From NCBI GenBank assembly GCA_020638695.1, contig JACKIB010000029.1:1-41405 (forward strand): a DNA stretch of 41,405 nt, in the 5' to 3' direction. Numbering within the stretch: position 1 is the first letter of the stretch; every line of letters starts with the position of its first letter. The notes below the pieces were generated by a model that saw nothing but the letters and a program-made list of their open reading frames with translations, did no database searches and had not been told where the DNA came from. Positions 33,554 through 41,355 of this stretch are shown here, piece after piece. Position numbers and translations under genes: made by a program. This stretch comes from Planctomycetota bacterium (GTDB lineage Bacteria > Planctomycetota > UBA1135 > UBA2386).

Positions 33554-34978
33554 TCAGCGACCGCGGCGCAGTCCATCGCGAATCTTGCGGATTCGGCGAG
33601 CGATCGACCAGCGCGGCCGCCGGGCTGCACCGTTCTCTGGAACCGGCGGCACCTCGGTGAGCGGGGCGCCGGCCGCCGTTTGCAACGCGTGCAGCTGGCG
33701 CAGCACGTCCTCACGCGACGCAGTGACATCCGCGAGCACGTTCTCCGTGCTGAGGCACCGCTCACGCCACGCCGCGAGTTCCTGGATGTCCCGGTACGGA
33801 CAATGCGCGATCGTGTCGAGCACGGCCATGGGGTCCGGGCAGCGATCGCGGCGCTGCGCCCCCGCGCGCAACGCGTTGCGGTAGCACTCGACCACCCGCT
33901 CGGCGCAGGTCGCCCAGGAGAACTCCGCGGCCCGCGCGACGCCGCGCGCCAACAGCGCTTGCACCTCCGGCCCGCCAGCGAGGACCTGCCGCATCCGCGC
34001 CTCGAGCGCTGAGGCGTCGCCCGGCTCGAACAGCCACGCGGCGTCACCACACACCTCCGGGATCGACATCGCCCGGGCCGCGACCACCGGCACACGACGC
34101 AACATCGCCTCGAGCGGCGGCAGCCCGAAACCCTCTTCGAACGAGGGATACACCAGTCCGAGCGACCCCTGCAGCAGCGCTTTCACCTCGTCGTCGGTGA
34201 GCCCGGGAAGCCACCGCACCCGCTCGGTCAGGCGCAGCCGGCGCAGGTGCGCCTCGGTGTCGCGCCCGTCGTGCCACACCCGGTCTCCGGCGACCACCAC
34301 GTGGATCTCACGCGGCAGGCGGGCGAGCGCGTCCCACAGGGTCGCGTGGCCCTTGTGCGGGTAGTCCTTGCCGAGCGCGACGAAGTACCGGCCATCGAGC
34401 CCGTGTCGGCGCTGGAACGCCTCGACCCGGTCCGCGCTCACGCTGTTCAAGAGATTCGGGTCGACCGCGAGGGGCGCGACGTCGCAGCGCTCCCGCGCAC
34501 CGCCCAGGTCATCGACCACTTCCTCGATCACCGATTCACTGTGCACCAGCAGGCGATCGGCCGAGGCCACCAGCTGACGCACGAAGCCGTCGTACCAGGC
34601 CCAGGCGGTTCGGTTCGGATAGTACTCCGGGTGGCGGTTCAGGATCGCGTCGTGGACCTCGACGACCGCTGCCTTGGCGGCCACCAACAACCAAAGGTCA
34701 CGGGGTGAACGATCCGGGAACCACGACAGGTGGTAGAGGTCGGGCCGCTCGGACGGATCCGCCCGCAGCAAGGCGCCGAGCAGATCCTCGGTGCCATGGA
34801 CCTCGAGCACGTCCGCCTGCTTCGGGAAGTCGTGCGGGAGGGAAGTCCCGGCCATGACGGCCACCTCCAGCCGAGTGATCTCCGGGCGCCGGCCCAGCTC
34901 GCGCACGACGTTGCGCTGTACCCGCTCGAGGCCGGACAGGGGGCGATGGAGCAGGCGGGCATCGAACAGGACGTGCAT
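33554..34978 (-). CDS. Glycosyltransferase family 4
   Basis: Product of 474 aa. N-terminal domain: 'MHVLFDARLLHRPLSGLERVQRNVVRELG' (GT4 glycine loop), 'DLYHLSWFPDRSPRDLWLL' and 'VVEVHDAILNRHPEYYP'. C-terminal domain: 'RYFVALGKDYPHKGHATLWDALARL', 'VRWLPGLTDDEVKALLQGSLGLVYPSFEEGFGLPPLEAMLRRVPVVAARAMSIPEV' with the EGFGLPPLE motif. The last 100 residues are a helical, charged extension ending in a basic tail, with no similarity to the beta-sandwich of the other GT4 genes. It probably acts in cytoplasmic glycan assembly. The gene is divergent from the inositol-phosphate synthase gene, with 159 bp between. Confidence 0.9.
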   Translation of the reverse strand: MHVLFDARLLHRPLSGLERVQRNVVRELGRRPEITRLEVAVMAGTSLPHDFPKQADVLEVHGTEDLLGALLRADPSERPDLYHLSWFPDRSPRDLWLLVAAKAAVVEVHDAILNRHPEYYPNRTAWAWYDGFVRQLVASADRLLVHSESVIEEVVDDLGGARERCDVAPLAVDPNLLNSVSADRVEAFQRRHGLDGRYFVALGKDYPHKGHATLWDALARLPREIHVVVAGDRVWHDGRDTEAHLRRLRLTERVRWLPGLTDDEVKALLQGSLGLVYPSFEEGFGLPPLEAMLRRVPVVAARAMSIPEVCGDAAWLFEPGDASALEARMRQVLAGGPEVQALLARGVARAAEFSWATCAERVVECYRNALRAGAQRRDRCPDPMAVLDTIAHCPYRDIQELAAWRERCLSTENVLADVTASREDVLRQLHALQTAAGAPLTEVPPVPENGAARRPRWSIARRIRKIRDGLRRGR

Positions 34979-35137
34979 TGCGGGAGCGGAGGAGACCTCG
35001 GCAGGGTCTTGGAATCGGATTGAGGTCGGGTCAGGGATGTGGGAAAGTCAGCCAAGGCCGGCGGTGAATCAAGGCCCCCGCGGACCCTTCGGCGGGTCCC
35101 GCAACACCCCCATCGGCCAGCCGTCCCCCACGACTCG

Positions 35138-36358
35138 ATGACGCACTCACCCCCCCGTGGCAAGCTCGGCGTGTGGGTGTTCGGCGCCCTGGGTGGGCTC
35201 TCGACCACGATGGTGGTCGGCGCACGCGCGATCAGCCGCGGCAAGGTCGGCACGTTGGGGCTGCTGACCGAAACCGTACACTTCCACGACATCGGGCTGC
35301 AGTCGCTCGGCGGGTTGGTGTTCGGCGGCCACGAGGTGCGCTCCGGCACGCTGCGCGCCGCGGCGCAGGAGATCCACGAGAACACGGGAACGATTCCCTA
35401 TCCGCTGCTGCGCGAGTTGGCGGCGGACCTGCGCAAGGTCGACGGCAACATCCGCCGCGGCTGTCTGCTCAATGCCGGCAAGACCATCCTGAAGTTGGTC
35501 GGTCGCGACGCGCCCCCGCAGCGCAGCCTGCAGCAGGAAGTCGCCCGTCTGCGCCGGGACATCCAGGAGTTCATGCGGCGCAACCGGCTGAAGCGCTGCA
35601 TCTGCGTCAACTTGACCTCGACCGAGCCAAAGCTGCGGCTCACTGCCCAGCACGACACGATCGAGGGCGTCGAGAAGATCCTCGCGGCCGACCGCAGCGC
35701 GGCGATGCGCCCGTCGGCGATCTACGCGTGGGTCGCCGCTTCGCTCGGACTGCCGTTCCTACACTTCACGCCGTCCAACGCGGCGTTGATCCCGGGCATC
35801 CGCGCGCTGTTCGACCGGCAGGCGGCACCGTACATGGGATCGGACGGCAAGACCGGGGAGACGCTGGTGAAGTCGAGCTTGGCGCCGATGTTCAAGTACC
35901 GCAACCTCAAGGTGCTGACCTGGCAGGGCTACAACATTCTCGGCGACCGCGACGGCGTGGTGCTCGCGGACCAGGAGAACAAGTCGTCGAAGGTCGAGAG
36001 CAAGGACGCACTGCTCAGCAAGATCCTCGGCTATCCGCTGCACACCCACGTGGGGATCGACTACGTGCCGTCGCTGAACGACCTGAAGACCGCGTGGGAC
36101 TTCATCCACTTCCAGGGCTTCCTCGGCTTCAAGATGTCGATGCAGTTCACCTGGCAGGGCTGCGACGCGATCCTGGCGGCACCGATCGTGCTCGACATGA
36201 TCCGACTCGCCGACCTGGCACAACGACGCGGCGAAGCGGGTCCGATGAAACACCTGAGCTGCTTCTTCAAGCGCCCGCTCGACGTCGACCAGCACGACCT
36301 GCACCTGCAGTGGCACCTGCTGACCGACTACCTGCGGCGGGTGCGGAACGACGGCTGA
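35138..36358 (+). CDS. Inositol-3-phosphate synthase family protein
   Basis: Product of 406 aa from ATG 35138. It matches the myo-inositol-1-phosphate synthase fold. The Rossmann motif is 'GVWVFGALGGLSTTMVVGARAI', with 'VNLTSTEP', 'YAWVAASLGLPFLHFTPSNAALIPGI' and the catalytic region 'KTGETLVKSSLAPMFKYRNLKVLTWQGYNILGDRDGVVL' (shortened here to the key lysine in 'GETLVKSSLAPMF'), followed by 'NKSSKVESKDALLSKILG'. The enzyme turns glucose 6-phosphate into inositol phosphate with NAD+. The product could serve inositol lipids, as in other bacteria with this gene; the lipid synthase is not in the window. Its stop is eight bases from repeat copy C. Confidence 0.88.
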   Translation: MTHSPPRGKLGVWVFGALGGLSTTMVVGARAISRGKVGTLGLLTETVHFHDIGLQSLGGLVFGGHEVRSGTLRAAAQEIHENTGTIPYPLLRELAADLRKVDGNIRRGCLLNAGKTILKLVGRDAPPQRSLQQEVARLRRDIQEFMRRNRLKRCICVNLTSTEPKLRLTAQHDTIEGVEKILAADRSAAMRPSAIYAWVAASLGLPFLHFTPSNAALIPGIRALFDRQAAPYMGSDGKTGETLVKSSLAPMFKYRNLKVLTWQGYNILGDRDGVVLADQENKSSKVESKDALLSKILGYPLHTHVGIDYVPSLNDLKTAWDFIHFQGFLGFKMSMQFTWQGCDAILAAPIVLDMIRLADLAQRRGEAGPMKHLSCFFKRPLDVDQHDLHLQWHLLTDYLRRVRNDG

Positions 36359-36365
36359 CCGACGA

Positions 36366-36543
36366 CCTATCGCGGCCAAGGCCGCACCCAACGCCTCGGG
36401 TGAGCGCGGCGCGGCGCGCCGCCATGAGGCCTCGGCCGCCTGCTTGTCGGAGCTTCCGGGCCGCTACCCGCTGGAGAATCAGCCGCCCAGATGTCTTGGA
36501 TGGTCCGGAGGATCTCCGCGTGCCGGCACGTTCCGCGGCTCCC
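36366..36543 (-). repeat. Structured repeat family, copy C (inverted)
   Basis: On the minus strand this reads like copies A and B, roughly four-fifths identical by eye. It fills the gap between two convergent genes and ends about six bases from the stop of the lipoprotein gene. The CACCC(A/G)A/TTGGGTG stem keeps pairing through a G-T wobble, with another loop (GGCG). Confidence 0.8.
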
Positions 36544-36548
36544 GAAGC

Positions 36549-37370
36549 TCAGTGTCGTGCGCGGCAATCCGCGAGGATCGTGCGGTATGCCTCGGCGTGC
36601 TCGCGGTCGCGGTCGGCCAGCTTGGCCAGATTGGCCTCGGCAGAACTCCAGCTGCCGGTGATGCAGGCGAGGGCGAACACTTCGCGGAGCGTGTCCGGAT
36701 CGTCCGGTGTCTCGCGCAGCCGTTTCTCCAAGTAGCCGAGCGCGCCGCTCGCCGATTGGCGCAACCCGGGCACGTCCTGCACGCGCCGATCGAGGGGCGC
36801 CTCGTCGTCCTGCGGCAGGCGTAGGCCACGCCCCGGCGGAAGGAACGAGTTGATCGTCCGCACGACGTCGCGCATCAGGCCGATCGCCCGCTCGGCCGCC
36901 ACCACCTCCACCCGATTGTCGAAGTAGCGCAGCTCGAGCTCCAGGCGGTGCGACACGGACCCGGCGGGCGGGTTGATCGGCTGGCGCAGATCGCGCGCGT
37001 CCTTCTGACCGAGCTCACGCGACAGCGACCGCACGGACCGCCAGTGGAGCCGGTAGGCGCACAAGCGCTCGAACACCGGCAGCGCGAAGGTGCCGGCCCG
37101 CAGACTGACATCCGCTTCGCGGTAGACCACCAGCCCGTCGGCGAAGATGTCCACCGCCTGGCGCACCTGCTCGGCACCTGACTTGAGCACGGTGTAGCGC
37201 ATGCGCACCCGGAAGTCCTTCGGCGGCCACTTGCTCAACTCCTGCGGCCCCTGACGGCAGCCGAGCAGGACGAGCTGCAGGAGAAGCAGCAGAAGCAGGA
37301 GCGGAAGGCCGCACCGACAGCAAGCCGCCCGCGCCTCGCTTCGCCCCGCCACCACACCACACCGCGACAT
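36549..37370 (-). CDS. Lipoprotein of unknown function
   Basis: Product of 273 aa from ATG 37370; an ATG 22 codons further up (37436) is less likely because it would lengthen the signal too much. The signal has a long leucine run and a lipobox L-L-G-C38. The mature part has 'FRVRMRYTVLKSGAEQVRQAVDIFADGLVVYREADVSL'-like strands, then helices, and a C-terminal helical segment resembling a TPR pair ('LGYLEKRLRETPDDPDTLREVFALACITGSWSSAEANLAKLA' in part). I recognise no family. It likely sits in the outer or inner membrane. It is divergent from the TolB-like lipoprotein gene and ends close to repeat copy C. Confidence 0.75.
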   Translation of the reverse strand: MSRCGVVAGRSEARAACCRCGLPLLLLLLLLQLVLLGCRQGPQELSKWPPKDFRVRMRYTVLKSGAEQVRQAVDIFADGLVVYREADVSLRAGTFALPVFERLCAYRLHWRSVRSLSRELGQKDARDLRQPINPPAGSVSHRLELELRYFDNRVEVVAAERAIGLMRDVVRTINSFLPPGRGLRLPQDDEAPLDRRVQDVPGLRQSASGALGYLEKRLRETPDDPDTLREVFALACITGSWSSAEANLAKLADRDREHAEAYRTILADCRARH

Positions 37371-37456
37371 CCCGGGAGATATTAGCCGGCAGTCCGCACC
37401 AGCTCGGCCCCGCGCGCTTCGAAAGTGCGGATCCACGGATCAAGGGCTCCAGCAGT

Positions 37457-37485
37457 TTGCTTCCCCAGGGTCGGGTTCCTAGTCT
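37457..37485 (+). promoter_or_regulatory. Candidate promoter TTGCTT-N17-TAGTCT
   Basis: TTGCTT (37457-37462) and TAGTCT (37480-37485) have the ideal 17-bp spacer, 13 bases before ATG 37499, so the leader would be very short. This is one of the two best-spaced examples of the TTGC / TA(G/C)NCT pattern in the window. Confidence 0.42.
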
Positions 37486-37498
37486 GATCGGTCCAACG

Positions 37499-38641
37499 AT
37501 GTTCGAGACTGGCTTCCCCGTGCGTGCGTCCCTGTCCCTCACCCTGGCGGCTGTCATCATGATCGGCTGCGCCGACAGTCCACCCCCGGTCAAGCCGCCG
37601 GTGATCCCCCACCCCGAGGTGGTGATCGGCGCCGGCAAGGTGGTGCCCGACATGCCCGGCGAGACGCACCTGCGCAACGTTCGCCAGATCACCTTCGGCG
37701 GCGAGAACGGCGAAGCCTACTGGTCGAACGACGGATCCAAGCTGATCTGGCAGACTCACGGCGGCCAGAGCGGCCACCCGTGCGATCAGATCTACATCAT
37801 GGATCTGCGAACCGGCGAGCGGCACATGGTCAGCACCGGCAACGGTCGCACCACCTGCGCCTACTTCATGCAGGGCGACAAGCGGATCCTGTTCGCGTCC
37901 ACCCACCTCGCCGACATCAAGTGCCCGCCGTCCGTGTGGCGGCCGGGGCGCGAGTACGTCTGGGGGATCTACAAGGGCTACGACATCTTCACCGCCAACC
38001 CCGACGGCAGTGACCTGCGGCGGATCACCAACACGCCGGGCTACGACGCCGAGGCGACCGTGTGTCCGGTCAGCGGCTTGATCGTGTTCACTTCGGTGCG
38101 CGACGGCGACATCGAGCTGTACTCGATGGAACCCGACGGGACCGACGTCCGGCGGCTGACCAACCGTCCCGGCTACGACGGCGGGGCGTTCTTCTCGCAC
38201 GATGGCACCAAGCTCGTGCAGCGCTCCGGGTACCTGAAGGACGACAAGGAGAAGCAGGAGTTCTACGCGCTGCTGGCCAAGGGCCTGGTCAAGCCGTCCC
38301 ACATGGAGATCACGGTGCTCGATCGCGACGGCAAGAACTTCCGCAAGGTCACCAACAACGGCAAGGCCAACTTCGCCCCCTACTGGCTGCCCGACGACAA
38401 GCGCATCATCTTCGCCAGCAACATGGAGTCGAAGGACGGCCGCGACTTCGATCTGTACTTGATCCGCGAGGACGGCACCGGACAGGAGAAGGTGACCCAC
38501 AATCCGTCGTTCGACAGCTTCCCGATGTTCTCGCCGGATGGGAAGTACTTGGCGTTCGCCAGCAATCGACACAACCCGCCGGGTCACGAGCGCGACACCA
38601 ACATCTTCGTCGCCGAGTGGGTCGACGCCCCCAAGCGCTAG
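37499..38641 (+). CDS. TolB-like beta-propeller lipoprotein (PD40 repeats)
   Basis: Product of 380 aa from ATG 37499, with lipobox M-I-G-C24. The mature protein has WD40-like PD40 blades: 'RQITFGGENGEAYWSNDGSKLIWQ', 'PDGSDLRRITNTPGYDAEATVCPVSGLIVFTS', 'PDGTDVRRLTNRPGYDGGAFFSHDGTKLV', 'NFRKVTNNGKANFAPYWLPDDKRIIFASN', 'EKVTHNPSFDSFPMFSPDGKYLAFASN'. The fold is shared with TolB and peptidase S9 propellers, but no peptidase domain follows. It probably acts as an envelope binding protein. Its TAG stop coincides with the CTAG at the left edge of the MITE at 38638-38805. Confidence 0.88.
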   Translation: MFETGFPVRASLSLTLAAVIMIGCADSPPPVKPPVIPHPEVVIGAGKVVPDMPGETHLRNVRQITFGGENGEAYWSNDGSKLIWQTHGGQSGHPCDQIYIMDLRTGERHMVSTGNGRTTCAYFMQGDKRILFASTHLADIKCPPSVWRPGREYVWGIYKGYDIFTANPDGSDLRRITNTPGYDAEATVCPVSGLIVFTSVRDGDIELYSMEPDGTDVRRLTNRPGYDGGAFFSHDGTKLVQRSGYLKDDKEKQEFYALLAKGLVKPSHMEITVLDRDGKNFRKVTNNGKANFAPYWLPDDKRIIFASNMESKDGRDFDLYLIREDGTGQEKVTHNPSFDSFPMFSPDGKYLAFASNRHNPPGHERDTNIFVAEWVDAPKR

Positions 38642-38805
38642 GAGTCTGCGCCACAGAATGACAACCCATGAGATCCGCGCCTTCCAGCACCTGTCACCCC
38701 CCGAAAGCCTCGCCGAATCCACCAATTCGCCTGTGTTTTCGGGCGGCGACCTGCGCCGAAATCCACGAACCTCCTGAGTCGCCCCTCTGTGGCGCAGACT
38801 CCTAG
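38638..38805. mobile_element. MITE-like element with CTAG edges between TolB-like gene and msrA
   Basis: CTAGGAGTCTGCGCCACAGA (38638-38657) is repeated perfectly in reverse at 38786-38805. CTAG is palindromic, so the pattern reads as a 16-bp inverted repeat (GAGTCTGCGCCACAGA) bounded by a CTAG target duplication, as known for IS5-type elements. The interior (about 128 bp) has one 39-codon frame (38659-38778) that may be a transposase relic but is not convincing. Confidence 0.75.
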
Positions 38806-38841
38806 CCCGGACTATTCATGCGCCGTGCCGCGAGATCGTGC
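38805..38841 (+). repeat. Single end matching the 20544 MITE, overlapping the msrA start
   Basis: These 37 bases match 20544-20580 at 32 positions without gaps, including GCCCGGACTAT and CGCGAGATCGTGC. The second end is not seen nearby. The msrA start codon and about its first eight codons fall inside it. Confidence 0.65.
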
Positions 38842-39474
38842 CTGCTGCTCGCCGCCGCCTGGGTGCTGTCGGGCTGCGGCACCGACGCCCCGCGCAAGGA
38901 ACGAGCCGCTCGACCGCCGGCGACGCGCAGCTCGGCCACCCCGACCAGCAAACCCATGAGCCACGAAATCGCGACCTTCGGTGCCGGGTGCTTTTGGTGC
39001 GTCGAAGCCGTGCTCGAACAGCTCGACGGCGTGCTGTCGGTCACCTCGGGCTACATGGGCGGGCACGTCGACAATCCGACCTACGAGCAGGTGTGCACCG
39101 GCACGACGGGCCATGCTGAAGTGGCGCAGGTCGAGTTCGACCCGGCCAAGATTCGCTACGGCGAGCTACTGAAGTGGTTCTTCAAGCTGCACGACCCGAC
39201 CACACTCAACTACCAGGGCAACGACCACGGTACGCAGTATCGCTCGGTGATCTTCTATCACTCACCTGAGCAGGAGCAGGCGGCGCGACGGGCCAAGCGC
39301 CTGATCGACGAAGCCAAGGTGTTCTCTGCGCCGGTGGTGACCGAGATCGCGTCGGCCACCACCTTCTACAAGGCAGAGGATTACCACCAGCGCTTCTACC
39401 GGCAGAACAAGGGCCACAACTACTGCCGCGCGATCATCTCGCCCAAGCTGGAGAAGCTCGGGCTCGAGAAGTAG
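38818..39474 (+). CDS. msrA: Peptide methionine sulfoxide reductase, lipoprotein form
   Basis: Product of 218 aa. It reduces methionine-S-sulfoxide in proteins. The family motif G-C58-F-W-C61 holds the catalytic Cys58; 'TSGYMGGHVDNPTYEQVCTGTTGHAEVAQVEFDP', 'FFKLHDPTTLNYQGNDHGTQYRS' and 'YKAEDYHQRFY' complete the domain. A lipoprotein signal precedes it ('SCLLLAAAWVLSGC20'), so this form acts outside the cytoplasm. A second in-frame ATG at codon 47 ('MSHEIATFGAGCFWC') is where cytosolic MsrA proteins begin and could give a second product. The first codons lie in repeat sequence shared with the element at 20544. Confidence 0.93.
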   Translation: MRRAARSCLLLAAAWVLSGCGTDAPRKERAARPPATRSSATPTSKPMSHEIATFGAGCFWCVEAVLEQLDGVLSVTSGYMGGHVDNPTYEQVCTGTTGHAEVAQVEFDPAKIRYGELLKWFFKLHDPTTLNYQGNDHGTQYRSVIFYHSPEQEQAARRAKRLIDEAKVFSAPVVTEIASATTFYKAEDYHQRFYRQNKGHNYCRAIISPKLEKLGLEK

Positions 39475-39477
39475 CCG

Positions 39478-40272
39478 TCAGCCCATCGTGGAGCCGCCGC
39501 ACAGGCTGATCGCCTGTCCGGTCATCCCGCTCGCCGCGCTGCTGGCCAGGTACACCACCAACTCGCCGATCTCTTCGGGCTGCATGATCCGCCCGAGCGG
39601 GACCCGACCCATTGCCCCGGCGAACGCTTGCTCGTAGCTGACGCCTTCTGCGGCCGCCAAGCCGCGGATCCCGGCGTGAGCCATCTCGGTGTCGACCCAT
39701 CCGGGACACACGGCGTTCACCGTGATCTGACGCGGCGCGACCTCGAGTGCCAGGGCCTTGGTGAACCCGATCACCGCGTGCTTGCTGGCACAGTAAGCGG
39801 TGTAGCCGGGCACGCCGAACTTGCCGAGCACCGACGAGATGTTCACCACGCGGGAACCGTCGGGCATGCGCCGCAGCGCTTCCCGCGAACAGTGGAACAC
39901 CCCGTCGACGTTGGTGCTCAGGATCTCCGGCCAGCGCTCGGGACCGTCCAGCGCACAGGCGTTCGGGCCGCCGGTGCCGGCGTTGTTGACCAGCAGGTAC
40001 AGCCGGCCGGCCAACCCGAGTTGCTGGTCGAGCGCGTCGAAGGCCGACGCGACCGAATCGGCATCGGCGACGTCCATGGCGATGGTGGTACAGGCGCCCC
40101 CATGGGCACGGATGTGCGCGGCGGTCTGCTCCAGCACCTCCTGGCGCCGCCCCCCGATCACCACATCTGCACCGGCCCGCGCCAGGCACGAAGCGATCCC
40201 CCGACCGATGCCGGTCCCCCCACCGGTGACGAGGCATGGGCGACCGTGGAGCGGGAGCGTGGCGTGGGTCAT
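39478..40272 (-). CDS. Short-chain dehydrogenase/reductase
   Basis: Product of 264 aa from ATG 40272. Classical SDR features: T-G-G-G-T-G-I-G (16-23) for NAD(P) binding, 'NNAGTGG' (96-102), Ser146/147 in 'VVNISSVLGKFG', and the Y160-C-A-S-K164 pair. Late 'VNAVCPGWVDTEMA' and 'GRIMQPEEIGELVVYLAS...GMTGQAISLCGG' fit FabG and 3-hydroxybutyrate dehydrogenase-like enzymes. The residue after the beta-2 strand is Gly-Arg-Arg ('IGGRRQ'), which favours NADP(H). The substrate is unknown. The gene is convergent with msrA, with three bases between their stops, and divergent from the ChaN-like gene. Confidence 0.9.
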   Translation of the reverse strand: MTHATLPLHGRPCLVTGGGTGIGRGIASCLARAGADVVIGGRRQEVLEQTAAHIRAHGGACTTIAMDVADADSVASAFDALDQQLGLAGRLYLLVNNAGTGGPNACALDGPERWPEILSTNVDGVFHCSREALRRMPDGSRVVNISSVLGKFGVPGYTAYCASKHAVIGFTKALALEVAPRQITVNAVCPGWVDTEMAHAGIRGLAAAEGVSYEQAFAGAMGRVPLGRIMQPEEIGELVVYLASSAASGMTGQAISLCGGSTMG

Positions 40273-40349
40273 GCCGCCAGTGGACACCGAACCGCGCGGC
40301 AGTTCCACCGGCGCCGCCGGGGAGGACGGGCGGGTTCCGCCACAGGACC

Positions 40350-40380
40350 CTGACAGCCCTGTGCCGAGCCGCTCTACTGT
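40350..40380 (+). promoter_or_regulatory. Candidate promoter CTGACA-N19-TACTGT
   Basis: CTGACA (40350-40355) and TACTGT (40375-40380) are 19 bp apart. The -10 box ends four bases before ATG 40385, so a transcript would start at or just inside the start codon. Confidence 0.33.
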
Positions 40381-40384
40381 TCCC

Positions 40385-41167
40385 ATGCGGTTGTCGACCG
40401 TTCTGCTGGCGCTGCTCGCGTGGACCACGCCCAGCTGTCGCTACCCGGCGCCGCCAGTCGGCGTCGAACTGGACCACTACATCGACGCCCACTACCGCGA
40501 TCTCGGCGAGTGCTTCGTCCGGCCGCTCGACCGCGCCGAGTTCGGCGAGCGGCTGGAACACTGCCGGGTGCTGTTCCTCGGCGACCACCACCGGGACTCG
40601 ACGCTGCACGCGGCGATCCTCGAACTGATCGACTGGCTGTGCGCCCGCGGCAAACACCCGGTACTCGGCATCGAGGCGGTCGGCATCGAGGACAACGCGA
40701 GCCTGCAGGAGTTCCTCGCCGGCGGCGTATCGCTCGGCACGTTGCGCGAGCGGATCGCCCGGCGCTGGGCGCGGAGCTGGCTCGAGCCGGGCGATGTGGA
40801 CCACGCGTTCTACCGCTCACTGCTGGTGCGTGCGCGTCGCTCGCGACTTCCGGTGTTCTGCCTAGAGCCGGCGCCGCGCGCACCACTCGACGAGCGCGAC
40901 GCGACCATCGCTTCCAACATCCGCCGCGCCCTGCGCCTGCACCCGGACCGACTCGTGGTGGTGGTGGTCGGCCACGCGCACCTACTCGGCCTCGGCAACC
41001 TCACCGCGCGGGTCGACGCTCCGTGCCTGACCTTCGGTGCGCGAGTCTCGCCGCGGCTGAAGGCGAAAGCCGCGGACCTGGGGCCGGTGCCCGTGGACGC
41101 GCTGCTGCGCTCCGACCGCGGGGTGCTGTTCTTCCCCGTCGTGGTGCACGGCAGCAACGCGAACTGA
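40385..41167 (+). CDS. ChaN-like (haem-binding uptake, Tiki-superfamily) lipoprotein
   Basis: Product of 260 aa from ATG 40385. The N-terminus resembles a lipoprotein signal, with Cys18 after 'LLAWTTPS', a non-ideal lipobox. The core fits the ChaN/PF04187 fold: 'CRVLFLGDHHRDSTLHAAILELIDWLCARGKHPVLGIEAVG' (shortened: GDHH near residue 61), 'FYRSLLVRARRSRLPVFCLEPA' and 'VVVVGHAHLLGLGNLTARV'. ChaN binds haem in some bacteria; related Tiki proteins are metalloproteases. The GDHH/GHAH pair could bind metal here. It is likely periplasmic or membrane-tethered and forms its own transcription unit. Confidence 0.78.
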   Translation: MRLSTVLLALLAWTTPSCRYPAPPVGVELDHYIDAHYRDLGECFVRPLDRAEFGERLEHCRVLFLGDHHRDSTLHAAILELIDWLCARGKHPVLGIEAVGIEDNASLQEFLAGGVSLGTLRERIARRWARSWLEPGDVDHAFYRSLLVRARRSRLPVFCLEPAPRAPLDERDATIASNIRRALRLHPDRLVVVVVGHAHLLGLGNLTARVDAPCLTFGARVSPRLKAKAADLGPVPVDALLRSDRGVLFFPVVVHGSNAN

Positions 41168-41216
41168 GGGCAAAAACCAGGACATCGTATCCGATCGCGG
41201 TAGCGCCGTTGATCAA

Positions 41217-41245
41217 GAATCGGACTGATGCATCCGATCCGATTC
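41217..41245 (+). terminator. Hairpin downstream of the ChaN-like gene
   Basis: GAATCGGA (41217-41224) pairs with TCCGATTC (41238-41245) across a 13-nt loop, 50 bp after the stop. There is no T tract. It may end transcription or be an operator for the next gene. Confidence 0.3.
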
Positions 41246-41284
41246 GAGCGGCGTGCACCGGCCGGGCACACCACCCGCCTGAGA

Positions 41285-41313
41285 TTGCAGAGGGTCCGAC
41301 ACACCCATAGGCT
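41285..41313 (+). promoter_or_regulatory. Candidate promoter TTGCAG-N17-TAGGCT
   Basis: TTGCAG (41285-41290) and TAGGCT (41308-41313) have a 17-bp spacer, 42 bases before ATG 41356. It matches the same -10 hexamer found before the PQQ-like gene and the metallophosphoesterase pair. Confidence 0.42.
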
Positions 41314-41355
41314 GCCTGCGTGGTCGCACTGCCTCGCGACCCGGGACATCCAAAC

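Noticed and set aside
38659..38778. 39-codon frame inside the CTAG-bounded element
   Set aside because: Too short and without recognisable domain; possibly a transposase relic but not supportable.
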